From Candidatus Gastranaerophilales bacterium (GTDB taxonomy: Bacteria; Cyanobacteriota; Vampirovibrionia; Gastranaerophilales; Gastranaerophilaceae): a stretch of DNA of 64,000 nt. The translations under genes were made by a program, and so were the position numbers. This document shows, piece by piece, positions 26,044 through 35,209 of the stretch (positions are counted from its first letter, which is position 1; every line of letters starts with the position of its first letter). The notes below the pieces were generated by a model. It had not been told where the DNA came from. It saw nothing but the letters and a program-made list of their open reading frames with translations, and searched no databases. Where the stretch lies: positions 62,001-126,000 of the forward strand of contig JAFQOV010000015.1 in NCBI GenBank assembly GCA_017402995.1, written 5' to 3'.

Positions 26044-28722
26044 TTAACCTATTGATAATGCGTCATGGACTGGCGGTTGTTTGATTAATTCAATTGCTTT
26101 CATGCTTTTTTCAAGAAGATTTTGGTAATATTCTTCGTTTTCGCAATATGTTTCTTCTAGTTTATATTCGCAAATGTTGATGATTTGTTTTAAAACATCA
26201 ATGCTTTGTGCCAAAATTCGATATAAATTGCCATCTTCAAATTTTTTCACGCTATATGGGCTTAAAGCTCTATATTTGCTTTTTTTGCCTAAAAGTTCAT
26301 CTCCTAATAAGCGGAAATTCTTAATGCTTGTATTGTTGTTTGCAAGGCTGTTTCTTTTCACCCAATCATATGTGATATAGCTTTCAAAAATGCCTGTTGC
26401 ATAGTCATCAATATCTTCAATCTTTGCTCTTTTTTGAATTGCAAACATCTCGTCGTCAAAATCCATAGCTTTATCTAGTGCTTCGATTAATGGCGCTTCG
26501 CCATCTTCTCTTAAACATTTATCAACCAAAGTTTGCGCATAGATTTTGTCGTCTTTTTTGTCGTCTTTGTTTTCAACACGTTCTGCTGTCATTGCGCCTG
26601 CAAAAGATGCAAGTTCAAGAGCGTCTAAGTCTTTTAATTCTTCGTTATTTATCATTTCACAAAGAGTTAAATTGTTATATCCGTGACATTTTGAAAGCAT
26701 TTTGCCTTTTTCCGTTGTGAAAATGCCGTCTTCTTTTTCTTCTAAAAATCCTTTTTGAATTAAAACATTTTTATATTTTTCAAATTCTTGGGCAAGCTCT
26801 TCTTTTGTTCTTCTTTTATTGCTTGATTGGAAGGTTTTAAAAGTGTTTGCTTGGAAATATTTTAAAATATCGTCGTTTTGATATTTTTGATAGTAAGAGG
26901 TTAAAAACGAATAGTTTGGATTATATTTACTTTCGATATTATCTGGAGGGGATAAAATCAAAGATTTTGCAATGTTTTCGTCGTCACTTCTCAAGTTATA
27001 TAAAACAACATTTCCAATAGTGTCAATTCCGCGTCTGCCTGCGCGACCAGACATTTGGTGAAATTCATTTGAAGTTAAAGGCATATATTCAATTTCGCCT
27101 GTTTCTGCTTTGTGTGGGTGTGTAATTGAAGTAATTACAACGGTTTTAGCTGGCATGTTGATACCTGCAGAAAGAGTTGAAGTTGCAAAAACGGCCTTAA
27201 TTAATTTTTTAGAAAACAATTCTTCAACAAGTTTTTTATATGAAGGCAACAAGCCAGCGTGGTGTGATGCTACGCCTTGGATTAATTCTTTTTCTGAAAA
27301 ATCGCTGCCTAAATAAATTCCTTGTTCTTTATAGTTTTTGATGATTTCTTGGATTTCTTCTTTTTCTTTTTGAGTTGTCAAATTTAAACCGCTGTCCGCA
27401 ACAAGCGCTGCTGTGTCATTACATTGCATACGTGAAAAAATAAACACAAGCGCTGGTAATTTGTTGTCATTTTTTAAGTTTCTAACAAGTTCTTTATAGT
27501 CATTTGTTCTTGATTTTCTGTCTTGTTTTTCTGCACTGCGTTCAGCTTGCGGGTTAATGCTTTTTGTATCTGAATCGATTAAAAGTTGAGTGATTTCTTG
27601 TGCTTTCAATTCTTTCAATTTAAATTTTGATTGAATAATTTTTGCAAATTGCACGTGTGGCATTTTTTGCTTATTTGTATAAGCTTTTAAATCGTTAATG
27701 ATTTCTTCTTTTTCGGCTTCTGACGTTGAATAATCGTCATCTTCATTGTGTTTTGCTTGATATAACATATCAAGAGCTCTGATTTGTCTTTGAGATAATT
27801 TTTCGTTTAATTGGTTAACGTCTACTTTTCCGCGAATTAATTCAACAAAAGGTTTGTCTTTTTGACCTGTATAGTTGTAGTAAACAAGCGGAACATGGCG
27901 GTTTTTAGGGCTTGCTTCAACTAAATTTGTCATTAGTGGAGAATATAAAAATTCGCCTTGTTGGTCTTTTGAAAAAACGTTTTGAACCCAAAGGCTAAAT
28001 TCTCTTGCGTTTCCAATGGTTGCACTTAAAGGCAAAATTTGGATATTTTTAGGAGTTAACAAAATGCTTTCTTCCCAAATTTTTCCTCTTTCTTCTTCGT
28101 TTAGATAGTGCGCTTCGTCAAAAATTACGGTTTTAACGTTGTTAAATCTATCTTCATCATTTGTATCAGCGTAAGCGCCAAGAGCCATATTGCGATAGAT
28201 TTCTGTTGTCATAATTACGACTGGCGCGTCTTTTTTAAGTTTAATATCTCCTGTTAAAAGACCAACGTTTTCTTCGCCATAGATTTTTGAAAATTCTCTA
28301 TATTTATCGTTTGATAAGGCTTTCAATGGAGTTGTATAGATTGTTCTTTTGCCTTCAGATAAATTTTTTGTGATTGCATAATTTGCAATTGCGGTTTTTC
28401 CAGTTCCTGTTGGTGCGATACAAACAGTGTTTGCACCTTCATATAAACTTTTTGCACAAGCAAGTTGAGTGTTGTCTGGTTTTGCTTGGATTGTTCTGCC
28501 ATTTTTGGTTTTAATCATTGGCAGTTTAAAATAGTTCTTATCAATTGTTTCTTGAAAATTGTTGTTGTTAATTTGTCCCTTAAAAAATAACGCATTTGAA
28601 TTTAGATAATCAAAATGCGCATTTAAAGACAAACTTTTAGACAAGTTTTGTGGTTTTGTCTGTGTTTTATTAAAATGTATCTTTCTGTTGTTAAATAAAT
28701 CTAAACTAACCGGCTTAATCAT
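26044..28722 (-). CDS. Ski2-like DExH superfamily 2 helicase
   Basis: An 892-residue SF2 helicase of the Ski2/Mtr4 type. Residues 1-50 form a leader ending in LFFKGQ. Motifs are CIAPTGTGKTAIANYA (I), TIYTTPLKALSNDKY (Ia), VIFDEAHYLNEEERG (II), LPLSATIGNA (III), VFATSTLSAGINMPAKTVVI (IV-V) and QMSGRAGRRGIDTIG (VI). The C-terminal helical part is that of Ski2-like enzymes. RNA is the usual substrate of the family. Immediate coupling to the HNH protein and the shared leader suggest a joint task, which I cannot identify. Confidence 0.85.
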   Translation of the reverse strand: MIKPVSLDLFNNRKIHFNKTQTKPQNLSKSLSLNAHFDYLNSNALFFKGQINNNNFQETIDKNYFKLPMIKTKNGRTIQAKPDNTQLACAKSLYEGANTVCIAPTGTGKTAIANYAITKNLSEGKRTIYTTPLKALSNDKYREFSKIYGEENVGLLTGDIKLKKDAPVVIMTTEIYRNMALGAYADTNDEDRFNNVKTVIFDEAHYLNEEERGKIWEESILLTPKNIQILPLSATIGNAREFSLWVQNVFSKDQQGEFLYSPLMTNLVEASPKNRHVPLVYYNYTGQKDKPFVELIRGKVDVNQLNEKLSQRQIRALDMLYQAKHNEDDDYSTSEAEKEEIINDLKAYTNKQKMPHVQFAKIIQSKFKLKELKAQEITQLLIDSDTKSINPQAERSAEKQDRKSRTNDYKELVRNLKNDNKLPALVFIFSRMQCNDTAALVADSGLNLTTQKEKEEIQEIIKNYKEQGIYLGSDFSEKELIQGVASHHAGLLPSYKKLVEELFSKKLIKAVFATSTLSAGINMPAKTVVITSITHPHKAETGEIEYMPLTSNEFHQMSGRAGRRGIDTIGNVVLYNLRSDDENIAKSLILSPPDNIESKYNPNYSFLTSYYQKYQNDDILKYFQANTFKTFQSSNKRRTKEELAQEFEKYKNVLIQKGFLEEKEDGIFTTEKGKMLSKCHGYNNLTLCEMINNEELKDLDALELASFAGAMTAERVENKDDKKDDKIYAQTLVDKCLREDGEAPLIEALDKAMDFDDEMFAIQKRAKIEDIDDYATGIFESYITYDWVKRNSLANNNTSIKNFRLLGDELLGKKSKYRALSPYSVKKFEDGNLYRILAQSIDVLKQIINICEYKLEETYCENEEYYQNLLEKSMKAIELIKQPPVHDALSIG

Positions 28723-28802
28723 TCTTATTCCTTTTTGAATATTTTACCTATTAAAAACTCTTGAAAAAGTTTTTTTGTTGAACAATATACAAAACTTTAC
28801 GT

Positions 28803-30155
28803 TTATTTTTTCCAATGGTGATAAATTGGAATTCCAAGCAAAGTAATTAGCAATCCTGGGATTGTATATTGAGGTTTAAAAATGGTTAAAATGATTAAAA
28901 TAAAGCTTGCTAAGATACAAAATGTTATTGGAACAAAATTTGGAACTCTATAAACATCTTTTACGTTTGGATAAAGTTTTCTCATTTTGAAAATTCCAAA
29001 AATTGTAATTGTATAGAAAAGAATTGATGAATAAATTACATAATCAAGCAACTGTGCGTAATTTCCCCATAAAATTAAAATGCAAATCCAAAAGCCTTGA
29101 AGCCAAAGGGAATTTTGAGGAACTTTTGTTTTTCTGTCGATTATGGCTAAACTTCTGAAGAAAATTCTATCTTTTGCCATTTTGTAATATACTCTTGAGC
29201 CTGTTAAAATCATGCCGTTTGCACAACCAAAAGCAGAAATTGCAATGATAATTGCAATAATATAAAGAGCTTTTTGTCCAAAAATTGATTGTGCTAATTG
29301 CGCAACAACAATGTTTTCGGGTGATGTTTTGATTAAATCAAGAGGCAAGTTGATTAAATAAATCATATTTAAAAGAAAATATAGCGAAATTACAAGTAAA
29401 GTGCCTACAAAAAGCGCGATTTTAATATTTTTCTTTGGGTTTTTAATTTCTGATGTGATAAAAGTTACATTGTTCCAAGTAATTGAGGCAAATAATGCGC
29501 CAACAATACTCATTCCAACAAGCCTTAAAGTATCAAAATTAAAGGTGATTTGGTTGTTTTCTAGTGAAAAATTTTGCGCCAAAACAGATAAATTTGGGGC
29601 AAAAAATATTCCGCAAAAAATAATTGCCAAAATTGAAAGAACTTTTGTGATTGTGAAAATATTTTGAACAATAACGCCCGCTTTAATTCCTCTTGAATTG
29701 ATAAATGTGATTATTAAAACAGTGATTATTGCAAAAAGTTGTTGAGCCGAAAAAGAGTATTGCCCTATTGAAAAAAGAACGTTTGATGAACTCAGGGTTG
29801 GGAAAATCAAGCCCATAAATTTTGCAAAAGCAATATTAACAGCAGCAAGCGTTCCTGTTTGGATAACTAAAAAAAGTGTCCAACCGTAGATAAACGCTAG
29901 TTTTTCAGAAAAAATATTTTTTAAATAGACGTATTGTCCACCTTCAGAAGATATTGTTGAAGACAACTCTCCATAACTCAGTGCGCCAAGCATTGTGATA
30001 AAGCCTGCTAACATCCAAATTAAAATTAAAAGAATTGCAGAATTTGTATCAAAAGCAATGTGAGATGAAACGATAAAAATACCGCTTCCAATCATTGAGC
30101 CTGCGACGACAGATATTGCGTCTTTTAGGGAAAGAGTTCTATTTAATCCTGACAT
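28803..30155 (-). CDS. APC-superfamily amino-acid permease
   Basis: A 450-residue inner-membrane transporter with about twelve hydrophobic segments. The first segment carries the APC signature DAISVVAGSMIGSGIFIVSS, with the GSGIF helix break that binds the substrate. LSYGELSSTISSEGGQYVYLK and NNVTFITSEIKNPKKNIKIA are further family stretches. It resembles the LAT-like branch of amino-acid exchangers. Substrate specificity cannot be read from sequence. It is flanked by unrelated genes on the same strand. Confidence 0.88.
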   Translation of the reverse strand: MSGLNRTLSLKDAISVVAGSMIGSGIFIVSSHIAFDTNSAILLILIWMLAGFITMLGALSYGELSSTISSEGGQYVYLKNIFSEKLAFIYGWTLFLVIQTGTLAAVNIAFAKFMGLIFPTLSSSNVLFSIGQYSFSAQQLFAIITVLIITFINSRGIKAGVIVQNIFTITKVLSILAIIFCGIFFAPNLSVLAQNFSLENNQITFNFDTLRLVGMSIVGALFASITWNNVTFITSEIKNPKKNIKIALFVGTLLVISLYFLLNMIYLINLPLDLIKTSPENIVVAQLAQSIFGQKALYIIAIIIAISAFGCANGMILTGSRVYYKMAKDRIFFRSLAIIDRKTKVPQNSLWLQGFWICILILWGNYAQLLDYVIYSSILFYTITIFGIFKMRKLYPNVKDVYRVPNFVPITFCILASFILIILTIFKPQYTIPGLLITLLGIPIYHHWKK

Positions 30156-30176
30156 AAAAGGATTATATCATAAACA

Positions 30177-31595
30177 TTATTTATATTCTTTTATCCCTGG
30201 GAAGTCGTTTTCTTTTGTTAATTTTTTGGTAATAAAATATTGCACTTTTGGGATTAAAATTCCAAGAGCAAAAATTGAAATTCCTGTTGCAAGGGTATAG
30301 AAAGCAAAGTTTTTACTAATGTTTTTCTTTGCAATGTTTTGAATATAATTTTTGTCTATTTCCTTACCTTCTTTTTGAGCAGTTTGTGAAATTTGTTCAA
30401 TAAAATCATCAATTTGTTTTCTTAAAGATTCAAGATGTTTTTTGGAAACAAATTTTAATTTGTCATCACTTGCCCCTTTTGTTGCAAGGTTCATTGTTTC
30501 TTTTAAAAATTTAGGGTCTGATGAAATTGAATTTGATAAGACATCTTTTGCTTGAGTTTTTGATAAAACAGGGTTTTGTTCAAAAAATGGTTGTAATTTT
30601 GTCATGTCATATGCTTTTTGGGTTTCATCAAATGTTTCAAAGAATTTTTCAAGCGAAATGACCTCTTTTTCTTTAAATAAACCTTCAAGTTTTTCAAGGT
30701 TTTCTTTCGTTATGTTTTCATTTAAAAGCTCTTTTAAACCTTGAGCAGAGATTGTTTTGTCGCCAAGCGCTTCTTCGAGCATTTTAGTTGTGTTTTTAAC
30801 AACTTCTGGGTTGATGTCTTTATTTTGCGCAAGTTTATTAAATAGATTTACGCAATGTTTTGTAGAGAAAAGGTAAAAATAAATTGATGAAATATCTCTG
30901 AATAATCCTTCGATTTTTTCATATTTATTTCTTCCGTTTTTAAACCTTCCGCCAACAACGCCTGTATCTGTGATTAAAAGTCTTGCGGTTGAATTGTTTT
31001 CTAAAGTATGCGCTAAAGAAATTCCTTTATCGATTAATGAAGTAAAGGAGATATTTTTATTTGTTTTTAAATTATTTTGAAACTCGCTCATAGATGGCGC
31101 TTTGAGGGTAGTTTGTTTAATATTTTTTTCTTTTTTTAGAGTTTTATTTGTGATGAAATGATTAATTTTTGGCAAAACAAAACCGATAAAAGCGGTTGCT
31201 AAAGTCGTTGCAGTTAAAATGTTTCCGACTTTAAAAGCTGCTGCTTTTTTTGAAATTTTATTATTTTTAATTGGATTTCTTAAAATGTCGCGTCCGACGT
31301 CAAAATTTAAATCTTCGATTTTTAAGATATTTTTCCCAACAAAATCCCCCATTTTTTTAAGGGTTTGAACACCATAAATCCAAACCAAAGCGCTAATTCC
31401 TTGCTCTACAAAGCGCTCTGTTGCTTCAATTTTGCCCCCTCTTTTGTTTGCTTCAAAGCTTCTTCCTAATGTAACTCCTGTTTCGATTGCAAGAGTTGGA
31501 ATTGTCGCGTTTGCATTATGAAAAGCACCTAAAGAGCTTGCAAAAGGCGACAATGCTTTGAAATTTGTTTGGTTGTTAATGGTATTTGCGCGCAT
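30177..31595 (-). CDS. lineage-type membrane protein with internal duplication
   Basis: I do not recognise a named family. The preferred start at 31595 gives MRANTINNQTNFKALSPF, the leader seen in other proteins of this window. The protein repeats itself: ETGVTLGRSFEANKRGGKIE ... GFVLPKINHFITNK in the first half corresponds to DTGVVGGRFKNGRNKYEKIE ... GILIPKVQYFITKK in the second. Each copy ends with one membrane helix and a basic tail. A helical, charged linker lies within the second copy. It is divergent from the four-winged-helix regulator. Confidence 0.6.
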   Translation of the reverse strand: MRANTINNQTNFKALSPFASSLGAFHNANATIPTLAIETGVTLGRSFEANKRGGKIEATERFVEQGISALVWIYGVQTLKKMGDFVGKNILKIEDLNFDVGRDILRNPIKNNKISKKAAAFKVGNILTATTLATAFIGFVLPKINHFITNKTLKKEKNIKQTTLKAPSMSEFQNNLKTNKNISFTSLIDKGISLAHTLENNSTARLLITDTGVVGGRFKNGRNKYEKIEGLFRDISSIYFYLFSTKHCVNLFNKLAQNKDINPEVVKNTTKMLEEALGDKTISAQGLKELLNENITKENLEKLEGLFKEKEVISLEKFFETFDETQKAYDMTKLQPFFEQNPVLSKTQAKDVLSNSISSDPKFLKETMNLATKGASDDKLKFVSKKHLESLRKQIDDFIEQISQTAQKEGKEIDKNYIQNIAKKNISKNFAFYTLATGISIFALGILIPKVQYFITKKLTKENDFPGIKEYK

Positions 31596-31660
31596 AACTT
31601 TTATTTTAAAACACAAAAAGCGGATTTTTTGTTAAAAATATTAAATTTGTAAAGCAAAAA

Positions 31661-31700
31661 GTGCAATAATAATGCACCTTAGAAAAAAATTGTCTATAAT
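31661..31700 (+). promoter_or_regulatory. promoter and candidate operator of the multi-winged-helix regulator
   Basis: GTGCAATAATAATGCAC (31661-31677) has perfect GTGCA/TGCAC arms and occupies the -35 position of TATAAT at 31695-31700 (17 bases apart). GntR proteins often bind GT-N-AC palindromes, so autoregulation is plausible. The TATAAT ends eight bases before the ATG, so the message would be leaderless or nearly so. Confidence 0.45.
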
Positions 31701-31708
31701 AAAAGTGT

Positions 31709-32839
31709 ATGAAACAGATTACTATTGAAGATATTAAAATTCCAAAGCCGGATTTTGCTGCTTCAAAAACACCAAAAGGACAGCTGATATCTTCATGGCT
31801 AATTGATTTAATTAAACATTTGTTAGAGTGTGGTTTGGCAGATGTTGGTGACTTTTTGCCGACAAAAGAAGATTTTGCAAAATATCTTGATGTTTCAACT
31901 GCAACAATGCAAATTTCAATTCGTCAGGTAAAAAACCTTGGCTACTTAAATTCAAAACAATCAATTGGTACATATATTGCAGATTTTTATTCAAATGACA
32001 TCAAACAAGACGATTGTTTATGTCATAGCTCTGTCGCTTCTTGCAAAATTAAAAAAATAATTATTGATGAAAAAATAAGACTAAATTTTCCAATTCTCTC
32101 TATTTCAGAATTAGCAAAAAGAACAAATATTTCTCAAAATACAATTCGTTTTGCGCTCGAAGATTTGGCACAAAAAGGATATTTGCAAAAGAAACATTTG
32201 AGAGGAAATAAATATTCTTGGATATATAAAAAAGAATTCTTTTTGACAAAAGATGAGTTAATCAACGGCGTGACAGATGAAGATTGTACTTTGACCCATC
32301 AACTTGTTGAAAAAATTAGAAAATATATTGAAAGAACGTATAAAATTGGCGATAAAATAATGCCAAATTTGGCTTTTTCAAATATGTTTGATGTTAGTGT
32401 CAAAACCGTAAATGACGCTATGAAAATCTTAAATTCAAGAAAAATAATTTTATCTCGTAGGGGAAAATACGGAACGATTTATTTGGGCGGCGAAAAAACT
32501 GACAAATTGAGTTTTATTAGTTCAGAAAAAAAGAAAATGAACTTGCCTCAAAATTATAGTTATTCTTGGCAAAAAGCACTTCATCATTTGAAAAAATATA
32601 TTATTGAAAACTACGAAGTTGGAGATAAAATCCCGCCAATTCGTGAACTTGCTTCTATTTTAAATGTTAGTCCAAATACGATTAGGCGTGCGCTTGAAAG
32701 TCTGTTTCAAGGTGGCTTTTTGGTTTCGCAACGTGGCAAATTGGGCGGTATCTTTTTAATTGATATGCCTCAAAGTGACGAAGAGGCTTATCGTTGGCTT
32801 GCATTGAACCCAGATGCGATTAAATTTAATGAAAATTAA
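31709..32839 (+). CDS. GntR-type regulator built of four winged-helix domains
   Basis: Four tandem GntR-like DNA-binding units fill the 376 residues: about 22-92 (LPTKEDFAKYLDVSTATMQI), 110-175 (SISELAKRTNISQNTIRFAL), 195-260 (MPNLAFSNMFDVSVKTVNDA) and 285-355 (IPPIRELASILNVSPNTIRR). Each ends in the wing pattern G.YL..K or RGK.G. No ligand-binding domain is present. The fourth unit is the closest to a classical GntR head. The protein may bind an extended operator as a monomer. It overlaps the convergent kdsA by four bases. Confidence 0.8.
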   Translation: MKQITIEDIKIPKPDFAASKTPKGQLISSWLIDLIKHLLECGLADVGDFLPTKEDFAKYLDVSTATMQISIRQVKNLGYLNSKQSIGTYIADFYSNDIKQDDCLCHSSVASCKIKKIIIDEKIRLNFPILSISELAKRTNISQNTIRFALEDLAQKGYLQKKHLRGNKYSWIYKKEFFLTKDELINGVTDEDCTLTHQLVEKIRKYIERTYKIGDKIMPNLAFSNMFDVSVKTVNDAMKILNSRKIILSRRGKYGTIYLGGEKTDKLSFISSEKKKMNLPQNYSYSWQKALHHLKKYIIENYEVGDKIPPIRELASILNVSPNTIRRALESLFQGGFLVSQRGKLGGIFLIDMPQSDEEAYRWLALNPDAIKFNEN

Positions 32840-33651
32840 TTAACCAATTTAAATATGTCGTTGCAAATTTTTAGCGTTTTTTCGCATTCGTCCAATGGAA
32901 GCATATTATCGCCATCGCAAAGTGCATTATTTGGGTCAGGGTGAATTTCAAAAAATAATACTTTAGCGCCTGCAGCAACTGCTGATTTTGCTAAAAGTGG
33001 AACAAATTTTCGCTCACCCGCTGAGCTTTCCCCGTGTCCCCCTGGGATTTGCACACTGTGTGTTGCATCAAAAACATATGGGAAACCAAGCTCTTCTTGA
33101 GTAATTTGAACACCTCTGAAATCAACTACAAGGTTATTATAGCCAAAGCTTGTGCCTCTATCTGTGATTAAGATTTTGTCGTTTCCTGAGTCAATTACTT
33201 TTTTGGCAATTGATTTCATTTGATATGGTGATAAAAATTGCCCTTTTTTGATGTTCACAATTTTTCCAGTTTTTGCAGCTGCAACCAATAAATCTGTTTG
33301 TCTGCACAAAAAAGCTGGGATTTGGATAATATCTGCAACTTTTGCTGTTGGTTCCGCTTGAGCTGGTTCGTGGATATCTGTTACGATTGGAACGTTTAAT
33401 TCTTTTTTGATTTCTGATAAAATTTTTAATCCTTCTTCCATGCCTAAACCGCGATATGAGCTTAAAGAAGAACGGTTTGCTTTATCAAAAGATGTTTTAA
33501 AAACAAAATTTATATCAAGTTTTTCGCAAATTTCTTTTAATTTTTTAGCTGTTTTTAAAGAAATTTCTTTTGATTCCATTGCACATGGACCAGCTAAAAT
33601 TGTTAATTTATCTTTTCCGATTTCAAAATTGTTAAGTGTTAAAGTTTTCAT
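32836..33651 (-). CDS. kdsA: 3-deoxy-8-phosphooctulonate (KDO-8-P) synthase
   Basis: Condenses arabinose-5-phosphate with phosphoenolpyruvate for the KDO core of lipopolysaccharide. Family motifs are LTILAGPCAMESKEISL, FKTSFDKANRSSLSSYRGLG, VPIVTDIHEPAQAEP, DIIQIPAFLCRQTDLL and NIKKGQFLSPYQM. The length of 271 is typical. It implies that the organism has an LPS-type outer membrane. It stands alone, convergent with the winged-helix regulator; no other KDO gene lies in the window. Confidence 0.95.
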   Translation of the reverse strand: MKTLTLNNFEIGKDKLTILAGPCAMESKEISLKTAKKLKEICEKLDINFVFKTSFDKANRSSLSSYRGLGMEEGLKILSEIKKELNVPIVTDIHEPAQAEPTAKVADIIQIPAFLCRQTDLLVAAAKTGKIVNIKKGQFLSPYQMKSIAKKVIDSGNDKILITDRGTSFGYNNLVVDFRGVQITQEELGFPYVFDATHSVQIPGGHGESSAGERKFVPLLAKSAVAAGAKVLFFEIHPDPNNALCDGDNMLPLDECEKTLKICNDIFKLVN

Positions 33652-33761
33652 ATTTTATCCTTATTAATTATCAAAATTATAATAAAAATCTTTATTTTGC
33701 GCAATTTTTAGTTAATTTTTTAATATTTTGTGGCATTTAAGCAAAAGAAAGAGTGGTTATT

Positions 33762-35144
33762 ATGATTGACGTAATGAAAATCTTTAAAGATATTAGTGTG
33801 CAAAATGTGGAAAATACGTCTTTAGGTGGCAAAGCACAAGGTTTTGGAAGCTCTCAAAATTCAACGATTGAAAAAGAAGACGAAAACAACCTTGTTGAAA
33901 TAAAATCTGTTGAAAAAAAAGAAGAAAAAAAGGGATTTTTCCAGCCTATTAAAGAGTTTTTTTCTAATATAGGCAAGGCAATAGGCTCTTTTATAGGAAG
34001 TATATTTTCAAAAGATAAAAGTGAAAAATCAGAAAATTCTGAAGAAGTTGAAAAACCAACAAAGATTTCTCAAAAAATCAAAGATTACCAAGAGCTTTCA
34101 AAAGAAGACCCTAAATATACGGTTAATGGCAAAATTGACCAAGATTTTCATCAAGGCTCTGTTGCTGATTGTATGTTGCTTTCAAGCATGTATTCTCTTT
34201 CAAGAACCGAAGGTGGCAGCAAAATAATTCAAGATGCAATTAAAACAAATTATGATGAAAATGGCAATACAAAATCTTATGATGTTTATTTCAAAGGTCT
34301 AGATAAAACCTACAATATTCCGGTAGAAGAATATATGGAAGCAGAAAGATTGCGACCTCAATATCAAAGAGGAGAAGTGGAATATTATCTTTCTTCTGGT
34401 GATGATGACATGCTTTTAATGGAGCTTGCATATAAAAAAGCGTTTGATGATATTTCTGAAGCTAAATCCAGCTCTAGTTTGTTTGGTGGAAAAAAACAAG
34501 CCTTGGAATCTGTTGAATATGAACAATTTTTATATGCTTTTGTTGGAACAGAAGATATAAACGAAGAATTTTGGGTAGAAAAAAAATATTCAGATAAACA
34601 AATTCAACAATATAAATCAGAGATAATGAATATTTTTGAAACACAGAAAGAATTTAAACTAGAAGATGTTTACAAAAGCGATATGAATATAGCGGCTACT
34701 AGCATTAATGGTTTTGAATTTGATTTCGAAGGAACATATGTGATTGAGCAAAAACCTTCTCAAACTGAAGATGGTAAAATAACAGTTAAAAATAAAGAAA
34801 CAGGTGAAACAGTTACCCTATCCGCAGATAGTCTTATAGGGGTCTTTGCTGGTAACCTCACAACAGAAAATGAAAGAAATGTTGCGTCAGAGATGTATGA
34901 CGCTGCTGTGAAGTCAAAATTTGTTGTTTTTGGTAATGAAACATATGAACCAGTAGAAATCACAGACATAAATGGCAAAACTTGTTCAATATGTCAAAAA
35001 CATGCGTATGGCGTGAAAGAAATAACGCAAGAGTATTTAACTTTGGTTAATCCACATAATTCGCAAGAAATTACAATGACAAAAGAAGAATATCTTAAAC
35101 ATCACGAAGCTTTCGATATTTTCTCTGCGGATTTTGAAGAATAA
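33762..35144 (+). CDS. calpain-like (C2 family) cysteine protease
   Basis: From the ATG at 33762 (GTG at 33753 is less likely) the protein has 460 residues. After a charged N-terminus and a Gly/Phe-rich helix (GFFQPIKEFFSNIGKAIGSF), the catalytic Cys appears in DFHQGSVADCMLLSSM (C137), with the oxyanion-type Gln six residues earlier, exactly as in the calpain QG..GDCWLL box. His414 in KHAYGVKEI and Asn430 in LVNPHNSQE fit the calpain HAYSV and NPWG elements. No Ca-binding C2 or EF-hand domain is seen. It lies upstream of recA with its own leader. Target proteins are unknown. Confidence 0.75.
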   Translation: MIDVMKIFKDISVQNVENTSLGGKAQGFGSSQNSTIEKEDENNLVEIKSVEKKEEKKGFFQPIKEFFSNIGKAIGSFIGSIFSKDKSEKSENSEEVEKPTKISQKIKDYQELSKEDPKYTVNGKIDQDFHQGSVADCMLLSSMYSLSRTEGGSKIIQDAIKTNYDENGNTKSYDVYFKGLDKTYNIPVEEYMEAERLRPQYQRGEVEYYLSSGDDDMLLMELAYKKAFDDISEAKSSSSLFGGKKQALESVEYEQFLYAFVGTEDINEEFWVEKKYSDKQIQQYKSEIMNIFETQKEFKLEDVYKSDMNIAATSINGFEFDFEGTYVIEQKPSQTEDGKITVKNKETGETVTLSADSLIGVFAGNLTTENERNVASEMYDAAVKSKFVVFGNETYEPVEITDINGKTCSICQKHAYGVKEITQEYLTLVNPHNSQEITMTKEEYLKHHEAFDIFSADFEE

Positions 35145-35209
35145 TTTTGCCCTTTTAAAAAATTTAGTGTAGAATTATATTAATTTCACTAGGTTTAAAG
35201 GGGATAAGT

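Noticed and set aside
28450-28458. Isolated TTTTGCACA (others near 33797 and 48250) as extra origin elements
   Set aside because: Single copies far from dnaA-dnaN, about what chance allows in AT-rich DNA.
35145-35209. LexA (SOS) box upstream of recA
   Set aside because: No Bacillus-, proteobacterial- or cyanobacterial-type palindrome could be found.
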